A DNA stretch of 64,000 nt from Salibacteraceae bacterium (GTDB lineage Bacteria; Bacteroidota; Bacteroidia; Flavobacteriales_G; Salibacteraceae): assembly GCA_018401875.1 (NCBI GenBank), contig JAGYJZ010000005.1, forward strand, positions 124,001-188,000, given 5' to 3'. The notes under the pieces are model-generated. The model was not told where the DNA came from. It worked only from the letters and a program-made list of their open reading frames with translations, and made no database searches. Both the position numbers and the translations under genes were made by a program. Shown piece after piece: positions 44,315-52,902 of the stretch. Every line of letters starts with the position of its first letter. The stretch's first letter is position 1.

Positions 44315-45605
44315 ACGCAACATATTCGAAGACATCGATTGGGTGATGGTTGCCATTTACCTCGCTCTGGTGTTGTTCGGTTGGATAAGCATCTATGCTG
44401 CTACCTATGACGACCTTCACCCATCCATTTTCGACCTTGCTAAAAACCACGGAAAGCAAGCACTATGGATCGGTCTGGCACTGGTGATCGGATTGATCAT
44501 GCTATTTTTCGACACCCGATTTTTTGAAACATTCGCCTATCCTATTTACGGATTTGCTTTACTCTTATTGGTTGGTGTATTGGTTTTTGGCACCGAAGTG
44601 AAAGGCGCTCAATCATGGTTTGTTATGGGCCCTATAAGTTTTCAACCGAGCGAAATTGCCAAATTCGGAACTGCGCTTGCCCTGGCAAAATACCTCAGCA
44701 TACACGGTGCGCGATTCGATCAATTGAGCATAAAACTGAAGTCGTTGCTGATCATTTTCTTGCCGGGAGCATTCATTCTGTTGCAACCTGATGTTGGATC
44801 GCTCTTGGTATTCATCTCCTTTTTGATTGTGCTTTACCGACAAGGATTGAGTGGCTGGATTTTCGGGCTGGGCTTTATTGCCATAGTGTTATTTGTGATG
44901 GCCCTTTTTCTGAAGCAATACCAATGGACCATTTTCGATACTTTGATTGAAGGAAAGGTAGCCTTCATTGCAGGGTTGAGTGCTTTGGCCGCGGCCATTT
45001 ACTATTATTTGAGAAGGCGCAAGGGAAGCTTATTCATCATTGCAGCCAGCTATATAGCCTCGTTGGGTTATTTTCTGAGTGTAGATTACCTATTTGACAA
45101 AGTGCTCAAAACACATCATCAAAATCGAATCAACGAATTGCTCGGCATAGTTTCAGATCCGTTGGGTGCAGGATATAATGTGCACCAATCAAAAATTGCG
45201 ATTGGCTCAGGAGGGTTTTCAGGCAAAGGATTTCTTCAAGGTACTCAAACCAAGTTTCACTTTGTACCGGAGCAGAGCACCGATTTTATTTTCTGCACAG
45301 TGGGCGAAGAATGGGGATTTATTGGCACGTTAATTTTGATTTCTCTTTTTCTCACGTTGATGTCACGAATCATATGGTTGGCAGAAAAACAACGCAGTGT
45401 GTTTACCCGCGTGTATGGCTATTGTGTCGCCTCTATACTATTCATTCATTTCACCATCAACATCGCCATGACCATAGGGCTTGCTCCTGTAATTGGCATC
45501 CCACTTCCGTTTTTTAGCTATGGTGGATCATCACTTTGGTCGTTTACGCTGTTGCTTTTCACGTTCATCAAATTGGACTCTGAGCGCAAATACGTGTTGC
45601 GTTAA
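44304..45605 (+). CDS. rodA: SEDS glycosyltransferase RodA
   Basis: Peptidoglycan polymerase paired with PBP2 in cell elongation. 433 residues from a TTG start that overlaps mrdA by 11 bases; the N-terminus MRIKRNIFEDIDW fits the family. About ten membrane segments. SEDS motifs: WFVMGPISFQPSEIAKFG, LQPDVGSLLVF, GKGFLQGTQTKFHFVPEQSTDFIF, GEEWGFIG and IGIPLPFFSYGGSSL. It contains an extra soluble/TM stretch (about 210-265) compared with E. coli RodA. Shares a TTAA stop with the convergent nuclease gene. Confidence 0.95.
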   Translation: MRIKRNIFEDIDWVMVAIYLALVLFGWISIYAATYDDLHPSIFDLAKNHGKQALWIGLALVIGLIMLFFDTRFFETFAYPIYGFALLLLVGVLVFGTEVKGAQSWFVMGPISFQPSEIAKFGTALALAKYLSIHGARFDQLSIKLKSLLIIFLPGAFILLQPDVGSLLVFISFLIVLYRQGLSGWIFGLGFIAIVLFVMALFLKQYQWTIFDTLIEGKVAFIAGLSALAAAIYYYLRRRKGSLFIIAASYIASLGYFLSVDYLFDKVLKTHHQNRINELLGIVSDPLGAGYNVHQSKIAIGSGGFSGKGFLQGTQTKFHFVPEQSTDFIFCTVGEEWGFIGTLILISLFLTLMSRIIWLAEKQRSVFTRVYGYCVASILFIHFTINIAMTIGLAPVIGIPLPFFSYGGSSLWSFTLLLFTFIKLDSERKYVLR

Positions 45606-46906
45606 TTCCTCACAAACACCTTTCTGCTGAGGGATGAAGACGCATCAACTCCAGTGATAATGTAAAATCCTGCGTTCAAGTCGGAAAGATCGATGCGACT
45701 TGTTCGTTTTGTATCGTTCAATTGAAGAACCAACCGCCCTGAAAGGTCTCGCACTTGAATGATTCCTTCAGTGCCTTTATGCAGCACCTCAACTTGCTGA
45801 TCGTAAACGTCCATCTGCCAATTATTCGAACGGTCAATGCGCATGAGTAATCCATTCAACGAATCAGAAGTATCGATTGGCGTTTCGATCAAACGCACGC
45901 TGATATCGGCAATCACAGGAAGATGATCACTCATATCATACAGCGCAGCAAGCACTGTAGAAGGTGCGCTGTTGTTATTTCCATCGATCAGCGACATGTT
46001 GTAATGATTTCCATCGTTGCCCACTGCTTTGTACGAATCATCGATGTAATGAACTGCCGCGCTGTCTTCCATGAGTTGCCCACTCATCAGCATAATGTCA
46101 AAGCGATCATCTAAGCCGCCACCCGAAAAGCAGCCTCCCGATGTGCGGGTTGACTGCGTATGTGAAAATGCAAAAGAAGATGCTCCACTCCAAGACTCGT
46201 TTGGAAACAACGGATCGTAAAAACGATAAGCGCCAAGCGCATTATCAGTCAGGTTTTGATAAGCCGTTTCATTTGAGCTTTTCATATTCATATCACCGGC
46301 AGCGATGAAATAACCGGATTGATATTCAGTTTCCAAATAATCCATCAACGCTTCAGTGGCCAAACCACGATCAACAGCATCTGATGCATTGCTTCCCGCC
46401 TTGAGGTGCATTCCTGCGAGATGAATGAACGCTGTATCAGAGCCTTGGGTCAAATTAGGGTCTTTGTAATAAAACGTCCACACATCGATCACGCGCACCA
46501 AGCTTGAATTATTCAATGCTTTTTCCACTTTTTCTGTTCTGTAAAGGGCAAGTTTATTTTTGTCGTAAAAGACTGCGTTAACAAGATTGCTGAAAGAATT
46601 ATTCTGGATATTGGCACGGGCAAACCGTGTTTCACCATTCGTATTTAACACGTTGGCAATAATGCGATCACCATAAATGTTACTCGCACCCATTTCATTT
46701 ACGAGCAACAAATCAGGTTTAATATAGGAAGCGACTGTTTCAAAGTACCCGTCTTTATCGTTGATATTGTTGTTTGACGAGGTGCAAAAGCTCGTCACTT
46801 GCCCGAAGTAGAGCAAGTTGTATGACATTACGCGCAGTGTGTCATGCAGCTGTGCCTGCACTTGGTTCAGGGCGAAAGCCAGCAAAATTATTAAGCCTAT
46901 TCTCAT
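45602..46906 (-). CDS. Secreted endonuclease/exonuclease/phosphatase-family protein with T9SS sorting domain
   Basis: 434 residues. The signal peptide is MRIGLIILLAFALNQVQA. The EEP fold motifs are present: LRVMSYNLLYFG, LLVNEMGAS with the metal-binding Glu, LAGMHLKAGSN, AAGDMNMKSS and SDHLPVIADI with the catalytic Asp-His. The last 70 residues form a T9SS type A-like domain (IIQVRDLSGRLVLQL, DLNAGFYIITG, SRKVFVRN). It could be a surface nuclease for DNA scavenging or a phosphodiesterase of another substrate; sequence does not decide. Downstream of the YihY gene by 14 bases. Confidence 0.87.
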   Translation of the reverse strand: MRIGLIILLAFALNQVQAQLHDTLRVMSYNLLYFGQVTSFCTSSNNNINDKDGYFETVASYIKPDLLLVNEMGASNIYGDRIIANVLNTNGETRFARANIQNNSFSNLVNAVFYDKNKLALYRTEKVEKALNNSSLVRVIDVWTFYYKDPNLTQGSDTAFIHLAGMHLKAGSNASDAVDRGLATEALMDYLETEYQSGYFIAAGDMNMKSSNETAYQNLTDNALGAYRFYDPLFPNESWSGASSFAFSHTQSTRTSGGCFSGGGLDDRFDIMLMSGQLMEDSAAVHYIDDSYKAVGNDGNHYNMSLIDGNNNSAPSTVLAALYDMSDHLPVIADISVRLIETPIDTSDSLNGLLMRIDRSNNWQMDVYDQQVEVLHKGTEGIIQVRDLSGRLVLQLNDTKRTSRIDLSDLNAGFYIITGVDASSSLSRKVFVRN

Positions 46907-46920
46907 GCTTCGAAAGTACG

Positions 46921-48279
46921 CTATGTGGAAACGGATGATGTCAATTCTTCATTAAGCTTGATGGCAGGCATATCTTTTACCAACATGTTCATATCGGAAG
47001 AGCTAACCATTTTTTGCATGCTGCTGTAATGATCGAAATACAGACTGTACATATTTTTGTCCATCATTGGTATTTCAGTATATCCGACCTGGTCTAGTGC
47101 TTTCACAACATCAGAAATGTAAACTTTATCGATGCTTTGATGCGGCAAGTATCCCAAGCTTTCTTTGTCATCACCACCCAATTCATACACCAATTTCGCC
47201 TCACTCATCAACTCTAAAACACGCGCTGTAACACCGTATGGCAATGCCAAAGCTTCGGAAAGTTCTTTTCCATTAGGCGCGTCTTCTCCGTTTTCAAACC
47301 GCACAGAGATGAACCGCATGAGCAACAAAGCGATGATGTGGCGTTGCGTGGCGCTGAGTTTATCGCCATCAATTTCATTTTTAATTTCGGTGACGTATTG
47401 GTTTGCATAGGCCACTTCAGCTCCAATCAGTGTTATCAGCCAAGAGGTATTTACCCATATCATAAACAACGGCAAGGCAGCAAAACTTCCGTAAATAGCG
47501 TTGTAGCGGCTTACTCCGACCTGAAAATTAATGTACACCCATTCGAGTAATTGGAACGATGTTCCGGCCAAAATGCCAGCTACCATTGCAGATCTAAAAC
47601 TGACTTTGGTATTGGGCATCACCATGTAAACAAACGTGAAAAGCAGCCAAATCAGCACGTAAGGAATCATCCGAATAAGGAAGTGAATGAATGGACCAAT
47701 CGTTTTGAGAAAATCGTAGCCAGCGACCAAGTTTTCGAGTTGCCCGCTTATCACCACCGTAATACTTCCGGCTAAAATCACCACGATGGGCGCGAAAAGC
47801 ATGATCACAAAGTAATCGGTTACTTTTCTTAGCCAAGTGCGGCCTTTGGCTACTTGCCAAATTTCGTTGAAGGAAAGTTCAACGTTTGAGAGCAACTGCA
47901 TTACGGTCCAAAGTAAAATCACCACTCCAACTCCGGCCAAGAGCCCGCCTTTCGTGTTTTCAAGCATTCGTGAAGCGAACGTCATGATTTGCTCTACTAC
48001 TTCTTCGTGGCCTTTGAGCACGGAGGTTAATTCTTCTTCCAAATTCTTTTCAAAACCAAAACCTTTGGAGATCGCAAATGCCAATGCCACGATTGGAACC
48101 ACAGAAAGCATGGTGTAAAATGTCAGTCCTGCTGCTTGAAGTTGAAGGTTGTCTTTCGTGTAATTTTTCAATACGATCAAGATGATCCTCAATTGCTTGA
48201 TAGAAAATGCAGTAAGTGGATTTCTGTCCTCTAACCGAACATTCCAAATACTATCATTTACCATTTTTACTATTCCCAT
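46921..48279 (-). CDS. YihY/virulence factor BrkB family membrane protein
   Basis: 452 residues. The N-terminal 300 residues hold about six membrane segments with YihY-family features (LQLQAAGLTFYTMLSVVPIVALAFAI, VPYVLIWLLFTFVYMVMPNTKVSFRSAMVAG, YGSFAALPLFMIWVNTSWLITLIGAEVAYA). These proteins were once called ribonuclease BN, which is now known to be wrong; function is uncertain. The C-terminal 130 residues are cytosolic and look like a winged-helix domain (GKELSEALALPYGVTARVLELMSEAKLV), as in other long members. An alternative start is Met6 (48264). Confidence 0.86.
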   Translation of the reverse strand: MGIVKMVNDSIWNVRLEDRNPLTAFSIKQLRIILIVLKNYTKDNLQLQAAGLTFYTMLSVVPIVALAFAISKGFGFEKNLEEELTSVLKGHEEVVEQIMTFASRMLENTKGGLLAGVGVVILLWTVMQLLSNVELSFNEIWQVAKGRTWLRKVTDYFVIMLFAPIVVILAGSITVVISGQLENLVAGYDFLKTIGPFIHFLIRMIPYVLIWLLFTFVYMVMPNTKVSFRSAMVAGILAGTSFQLLEWVYINFQVGVSRYNAIYGSFAALPLFMIWVNTSWLITLIGAEVAYANQYVTEIKNEIDGDKLSATQRHIIALLLMRFISVRFENGEDAPNGKELSEALALPYGVTARVLELMSEAKLVYELGGDDKESLGYLPHQSIDKVYISDVVKALDQVGYTEIPMMDKNMYSLYFDHYSSMQKMVSSSDMNMLVKDMPAIKLNEELTSSVST

Positions 48280-48355
48280 ACATGCTTAATATTCAATCAA
48301 AAGAACAAAGTTCAAAAATATTGAACGGTGCTTTTAAATAATAAATGCAAAGGAA

Positions 48356-48363
48356 TAGGTTTG
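48356..48363 (+). promoter_or_regulatory. Predicted -7 box of the GH3 gene, 4 bases from the start
   Basis: TAGGTTTG, then GTAG, then the ATG at 48368; exact TAnnTTTG. On the other strand GAACTTTG (48306-48313) is a one-mismatch candidate for the divergent YihY gene. Confidence 0.62.
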
Positions 48364-48367
48364 GTAG

Positions 48368-49471
48368 ATGCAAAAACAACTCACACTGCTCCTACTTTTT
48401 GTAGTCGGAATAACGGTTTCGTGTCAAACCCAAGAAAAAAAATACAGCCTGCAAGATTATTACAACAACGATCCCACGCTTGCTAGAACGGTGGACGAAG
48501 TTTACAATCAGCTTTCGGTAGAACAGCGGGTGGCCCAAATGATCGTAACATCGTTGGGCAAACTCGGCAAACCTTACGCTGAGGTAGAGCCTTTGATAAA
48601 GGCAAATCAAGTGGGTGGAATCATCTTCTTGAGTGGCGATCCTGAACAGTTTAAAACCGACATCGAATCAATTCAGGCGATGAGCGCTGGTTTTCCTCTT
48701 CTCATGAGCATGGATGCTGAGCCGAGCCTCTTTAACCGCAGAATGCCCGGCACGCCAGAAATGAAACCGACCTTAAGCCTTAAAACGACAGACGACATTA
48801 AACAGGCGGTTTCAACAATTGACAAAACCCTTCATCACGTTGGTTTTCAACACAATTATGCTCCCGTGATTGATATGTCGCCAAACAATGAAGCCATTGG
48901 AAATCGCTCATTAGGAAGCGATTCAGCGACCATCGTTCCTTTGGCAGTTTCATTTATAACGGAAACTCAAAACGATCAAATCATCGCTACGGCAAAACAT
49001 TTCCCTGGGCATGGGCGAGTGAGCGGTGACACGCACAAAAAACTCGTTTACATTGATGGCGAACTTACTGAAGTTAACCTTTACAAACCGATAATCGAGG
49101 CGGGTGTGATCTCAATTATGGTTGGCCATATTGCCATCGAAAACAATCAGAAATACAGCACCGAAGTACTGCCATCTACACTGAGTGAAAAGGTGGTAAC
49201 AGACCTCTTGCGCAACGAGATGCAATTTGATGGACTAATCATCACCGATGCCATGAATATGGGCGCTGTGAAAGAAATCCCAAATGCTACTTTGCTAGCA
49301 GCGAAGGCAGGATGCGATATCATATTGATGCCACCCAATGAAGTGGAAACTCTCCACGCAATTATTGCAGAAATGAAAGGCGATACCGATTTTATGAATC
49401 AAGTGGAGGCATCAGTAAAGCGCATAATTCGCGCTAAAATCTGCTTGGGAATGCAATTTAATGCCGATTAA
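48368..49471 (+). CDS. GH3-family glycosidase lipoprotein, NagZ-like
   Basis: 367 residues. A lipoprotein signal precedes Cys19 (VVGITVSC). The GH3 (beta/alpha)8 domain shows the NagZ-type KHFPGHGRVSGDTHKKL, whose Asp-His pair is the acid/base of bacterial beta-N-acetylglucosaminidases, and ITDAMNMGAV with the nucleophile Asp. VAQMIVTSLG and GGIIFLSGDP are also typical. It lacks the C-terminal domain seen in large GH3 enzymes. Likely acts on peptidoglycan-derived GlcNAc at the outer-membrane face; substrate inferred. Shares its TTAA stop with the LEA-2 lipoprotein gene. Confidence 0.9.
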   Translation: MQKQLTLLLLFVVGITVSCQTQEKKYSLQDYYNNDPTLARTVDEVYNQLSVEQRVAQMIVTSLGKLGKPYAEVEPLIKANQVGGIIFLSGDPEQFKTDIESIQAMSAGFPLLMSMDAEPSLFNRRMPGTPEMKPTLSLKTTDDIKQAVSTIDKTLHHVGFQHNYAPVIDMSPNNEAIGNRSLGSDSATIVPLAVSFITETQNDQIIATAKHFPGHGRVSGDTHKKLVYIDGELTEVNLYKPIIEAGVISIMVGHIAIENNQKYSTEVLPSTLSEKVVTDLLRNEMQFDGLIITDAMNMGAVKEIPNATLLAAKAGCDIILMPPNEVETLHAIIAEMKGDTDFMNQVEASVKRIIRAKICLGMQFNAD

Positions 49472-49932
49472 AAACTCATCGGAAGTTCCGTTTTAATTTC
49501 GATTGGCACCTTTTTATGATAGAAAAAATTCCCGACTTTCAATTCGCCTTTTACGAGCACTTCCGGCTTTTTTCCAGAGAGCAAACCCGCCAGACCTGTC
49601 AGGCCTGCAGTAATCATATCACCCATATTGCCTGTAAGTTTCACGGGATATACCTCGGTTGAATTTGCATTTATTTTAAACGCCTTTTTTAGTTGTGCAT
49701 CACCGAGGCTTTTCTTGCCAGAAAACAATTCAAACTCGCCACTCTTTACTGTTATTGGAAACGAATTTGGATTGGACAGAACCAAGTTAATGGTAGCGTC
49801 AAGTTTACCACCACTTAAACTATTAACTTCGAAATCCTGAACTTCTTCAAGCTTAACATCCTTAAATTCACAGCTCGTTAGAGCGATCAAAAAGAAAAAC
49901 GAAACGAAAAAATTCACTGTAACCCTGTGCAT
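49468..49932 (-). CDS. LEA type 2 family lipoprotein
   Basis: 154 residues. The signal peptide has a clear lipobox (LIALTSC, Cys21). The mature part is a single immunoglobulin-like LEA-2/WHy domain: LDATINLVLSNPNSFPITVKSGEFELF, then KAFKINANSTEVYPVKLTGN. Homologues occur widely in Bacteroidota; function unknown. Its ATG overlaps the GTG of the divergent CHU_C gene, so promoter elements for each gene must lie in the other's coding region. Confidence 0.83.
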   Translation of the reverse strand: MHRVTVNFFVSFFFLIALTSCEFKDVKLEEVQDFEVNSLSGGKLDATINLVLSNPNSFPITVKSGEFELFSGKKSLGDAQLKKAFKINANSTEVYPVKLTGNMGDMITAGLTGLAGLLSGKKPEVLVKGELKVGNFFYHKKVPIEIKTELPMSF

Positions 49933-52902
49933 AATACTCTGATATTAACCCCTTTTTCGGCAACAAAGAAAACGCTAAAGTTTACTTTTTCTATTGTACT
50001 TGGTATTTTATTTTCACTTTCACTTTCAGCCCAAAAGCAACGCGCGATCAACTGGACATTTCCACAAACCAACGCATTGGATTTTTCGAGTGGCACTGCG
50101 ATTACTGGTGTGAGTTCAGCAACGGGATTGGGAGGCGGAGCCAGCATATCTGACGTTAACGGAAACTTAGTGTGCTACTCAAATGGCGCCACTATTTGGC
50201 AAGCAAATGGCGCTGTAATGATGGGCGGTGCAGGCTTAGCTGGAAACTCTATGGCTACGCAATCATCCATCATTATCCCTTCTGTAACGAGCAACACACG
50301 GTATTATGTTTTTACAAATAGTGCGCAGAGTTTAAACATTGAACTCAATTATTACGATGTAGAAATGTCATTAAATGGCGGCAATGGAATGGTTGTCGGC
50401 CCCACGCTTTTACTGGATCCTTCCACCGAAAAACTATGCGCCACTCGACACGGCAACGACCGTGATTATTGGGTGGTTGCACACCGCTATAACTCCGATG
50501 AGTTTCACGCTTTTTTGATCGATGAAAATGGAGTAAACGTAACGCCCATTGTGAGCGCCATTGGTGTTCAACACTTGAGCTCGGCCGGTGGAGGCGAATA
50601 CCAAGGAATGATGAAAATTTCGCCCGATGGTCAATGGATTGTGACGTGCAACTTTGCTTCGGGCAATGTGCAACTGTTCAAATTCAACAACCAAACAGGA
50701 CAAGTAACTGAGCCTCTAACATTAGCCGTTGGACCTACCATATTTCCTTACGGTGCTGAATTCAGCGCAGACAGCAAGAAATTGTATTACACCAGAAAAG
50801 CCTCAAGCGTTGTTAACCCAAATGGCTTTCACCAGTTTGATCTAGACCATGCGTCAACTGACTGTTTATTGGCGAGTGAACAAATCATCACCAATGGCAA
50901 TCCATTCAAACCCTATTCTGACATTCAACTCGGCCCCGATAAAAATATTTATCTTTTTCCTGTCAACATCTACATACCCAATATTGACACGCTCAGTGCT
51001 ATTCTAGAGGCCGATAAAATGTGCCCTGATTGCGGCTTTGTGAATCAGCACCTTCAAACCGATGACAACCTCACAGGTGGCGGAATTAACTTTGCCTCCA
51101 GCTTTCTCAGTGATGGAATCACCTATGAATTTGGTTCAAACTGTGAATTTGAAACCACGATGTTCACTCCCGAAGACACGCTCGGCCTCGACAGTGTGAA
51201 TTGGAATTTTGGCGACCCCACGAGTGGCTCCAACACAAGCAATCTGCTCAACGCTGGACATGTGTTTAGCGGGCCAGACACCTTTCTCGTAACGCTGTAT
51301 GCATTTCGTGGTGCTGCCATTGACACGTTTACCCGAAACGTCATTATTTGGGATGTGGAATACAACCTGCTCGGCAACGATACTACCATTTGCAACGGCC
51401 AACCTATCGCACTAGACGGAACTTGGAACAACGCATGTCTTGAGTGGAATGATGGATCAACGAACAACACACTTCCCGTGAGCACGGCTGGGACGTATTG
51501 GGTTGATGTTTCATACCAAAGCTGCGAATGGCGCGACTCAATCAATGTATTGCTAACCAACAATCCACCGCAATTTTCTTTGGGAAACGACACATTGGTT
51601 TGCTCAAACACTAACTTTTTAGTCGACCCCAACCTTCCTAATGCTTTTTACACATGGCAAGATGGAAGTCACGACACCACTTTCACGGTTACAACAACCG
51701 GAGTGTACTGGTTAGCAGCAACAAATTCTTGCGGCACAACCACCGATAGTATCAACGTAGAGTTAAATCAATCGGCACAACCTGTCCTTGCATTTCCTGA
51801 CGACACAACCCTGTGCATTACAGAAGACCTTACCCTGGATGTAACATTCGAAAATGCGGTGTATTTATGGAATGACGGTTCGGCTCAGTCCATTAAAACG
51901 ATTGACGAAGAAGGTACTTATTGGGTGCGCGTTGCAAATGTTTGCGACACAGTGAGCGATACGATAACTGTGTTCTTTGACGACCCATTGATATCTTCTC
52001 TTGATGAAATTGGACTATTGTGTGATGACGCAGACAGCCTAATCTTAATTGGTACTGCAGACTCTTCTGCCGTGTTTTGGTCAACTAATCAAACATCTCC
52101 CTCCATCGAAGTGCGCACGGCAAACACCTATTGGTTTGAAGATTCTAATGCTTGTGGTCTTATTTCTGACACCATTGAAGTATTGTTGTGGGACAGCACC
52201 TACACTCTAAATATTGGCGGTGATACCGTGCTATGCGATGAACAAACCATCGTATTGATCGGTGATCAACAACAAGATTATCCTTGGATTTATGCTTGGA
52301 GCAACGAAGAAAATGCAGCACTTATAGAAGCTAGCGTAGGAAATTACAGCCTTAAAGCAACAAACCGCTGCAATCAACAAGAGGTACAAATCGCAATCAA
52401 ACTTCGACCTCCTGTTATGATCAATGAAGTAGAAAGCAGAACTGTGTGCAGCGGAGAAACACTGACGCTATCTATTCCAGATACGAACAATTTAAATTCA
52501 GTGATTTGGACGACCGGTGATACCGCAAGACACATCGAAATCACAGCCGCGGGAATCTATTTCGTTGACATTATCGACAGCTTTGGTTGCAGTCAACAAG
52601 ACTCTATTCAAATGAATGACCTGTGCCCGGGGTTAGTAGGAAGTCCAAATGTTTTTTCCCCCAACGGTGACGGAGTGAACGATGAATTTTGCATCGACTT
52701 AGAAAACATCATCGACTACAAAATCTACCTCTACGACCGATGGGGCGTGCGTGTGTTTCAGTCTGACAACCAATCAACCTGTTGGGATGGTTCAATAAGA
52801 GGACAGAAAGCTTCATCGGGCACCTTCTACTACGTGATAGAAACAGAGGATGCTCAAAATGAAAAAGCCTCTTATCGAGGCTCTTTCACGTTGTTGAATT
52901 AA
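49927..52902 (+). CDS. Secreted CHU_C surface protein with beta-propeller-like N-terminus
   Basis: 991 residues from a GTG start, the only conventional in-frame start near the signal peptide (FSIVLGILFSLSLSAQ). The N-terminal 400 residues resemble the seven-bladed propeller region common in such proteins (GASISDVNGNLVCYSNG, STEKLCATRHGNDRDYWVVAH, MKISPDGQWIVTCNF). A PKD-like module follows (VNWNFGDPTSGSN), then five or six repeats of about 85 residues with a W-x-D/N-G-S core and a cysteine pair (LEWNDGSTNNTLPVSTAGTY, FYTWQDGSHDTTFTV). It ends in CHU_C: NVFSPNGDGVNDEF, IYLYDRWGVRVF. Shares a TTAA stop with the dipeptidase gene. Confidence 0.9.
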   Translation: MHNTLILTPFSATKKTLKFTFSIVLGILFSLSLSAQKQRAINWTFPQTNALDFSSGTAITGVSSATGLGGGASISDVNGNLVCYSNGATIWQANGAVMMGGAGLAGNSMATQSSIIIPSVTSNTRYYVFTNSAQSLNIELNYYDVEMSLNGGNGMVVGPTLLLDPSTEKLCATRHGNDRDYWVVAHRYNSDEFHAFLIDENGVNVTPIVSAIGVQHLSSAGGGEYQGMMKISPDGQWIVTCNFASGNVQLFKFNNQTGQVTEPLTLAVGPTIFPYGAEFSADSKKLYYTRKASSVVNPNGFHQFDLDHASTDCLLASEQIITNGNPFKPYSDIQLGPDKNIYLFPVNIYIPNIDTLSAILEADKMCPDCGFVNQHLQTDDNLTGGGINFASSFLSDGITYEFGSNCEFETTMFTPEDTLGLDSVNWNFGDPTSGSNTSNLLNAGHVFSGPDTFLVTLYAFRGAAIDTFTRNVIIWDVEYNLLGNDTTICNGQPIALDGTWNNACLEWNDGSTNNTLPVSTAGTYWVDVSYQSCEWRDSINVLLTNNPPQFSLGNDTLVCSNTNFLVDPNLPNAFYTWQDGSHDTTFTVTTTGVYWLAATNSCGTTTDSINVELNQSAQPVLAFPDDTTLCITEDLTLDVTFENAVYLWNDGSAQSIKTIDEEGTYWVRVANVCDTVSDTITVFFDDPLISSLDEIGLLCDDADSLILIGTADSSAVFWSTNQTSPSIEVRTANTYWFEDSNACGLISDTIEVLLWDSTYTLNIGGDTVLCDEQTIVLIGDQQQDYPWIYAWSNEENAALIEASVGNYSLKATNRCNQQEVQIAIKLRPPVMINEVESRTVCSGETLTLSIPDTNNLNSVIWTTGDTARHIEITAAGIYFVDIIDSFGCSQQDSIQMNDLCPGLVGSPNVFSPNGDGVNDEFCIDLENIIDYKIYLYDRWGVRVFQSDNQSTCWDGSIRGQKASSGTFYYVIETEDAQNEKASYRGSFTLLN

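Noticed and set aside
51123-51632. 169-codon open frame on the minus strand
   Set aside because: Antisense to the CHU_C gene at 49927-52902; no motif, no promoter, and repetitive composition mirrors the repeats.
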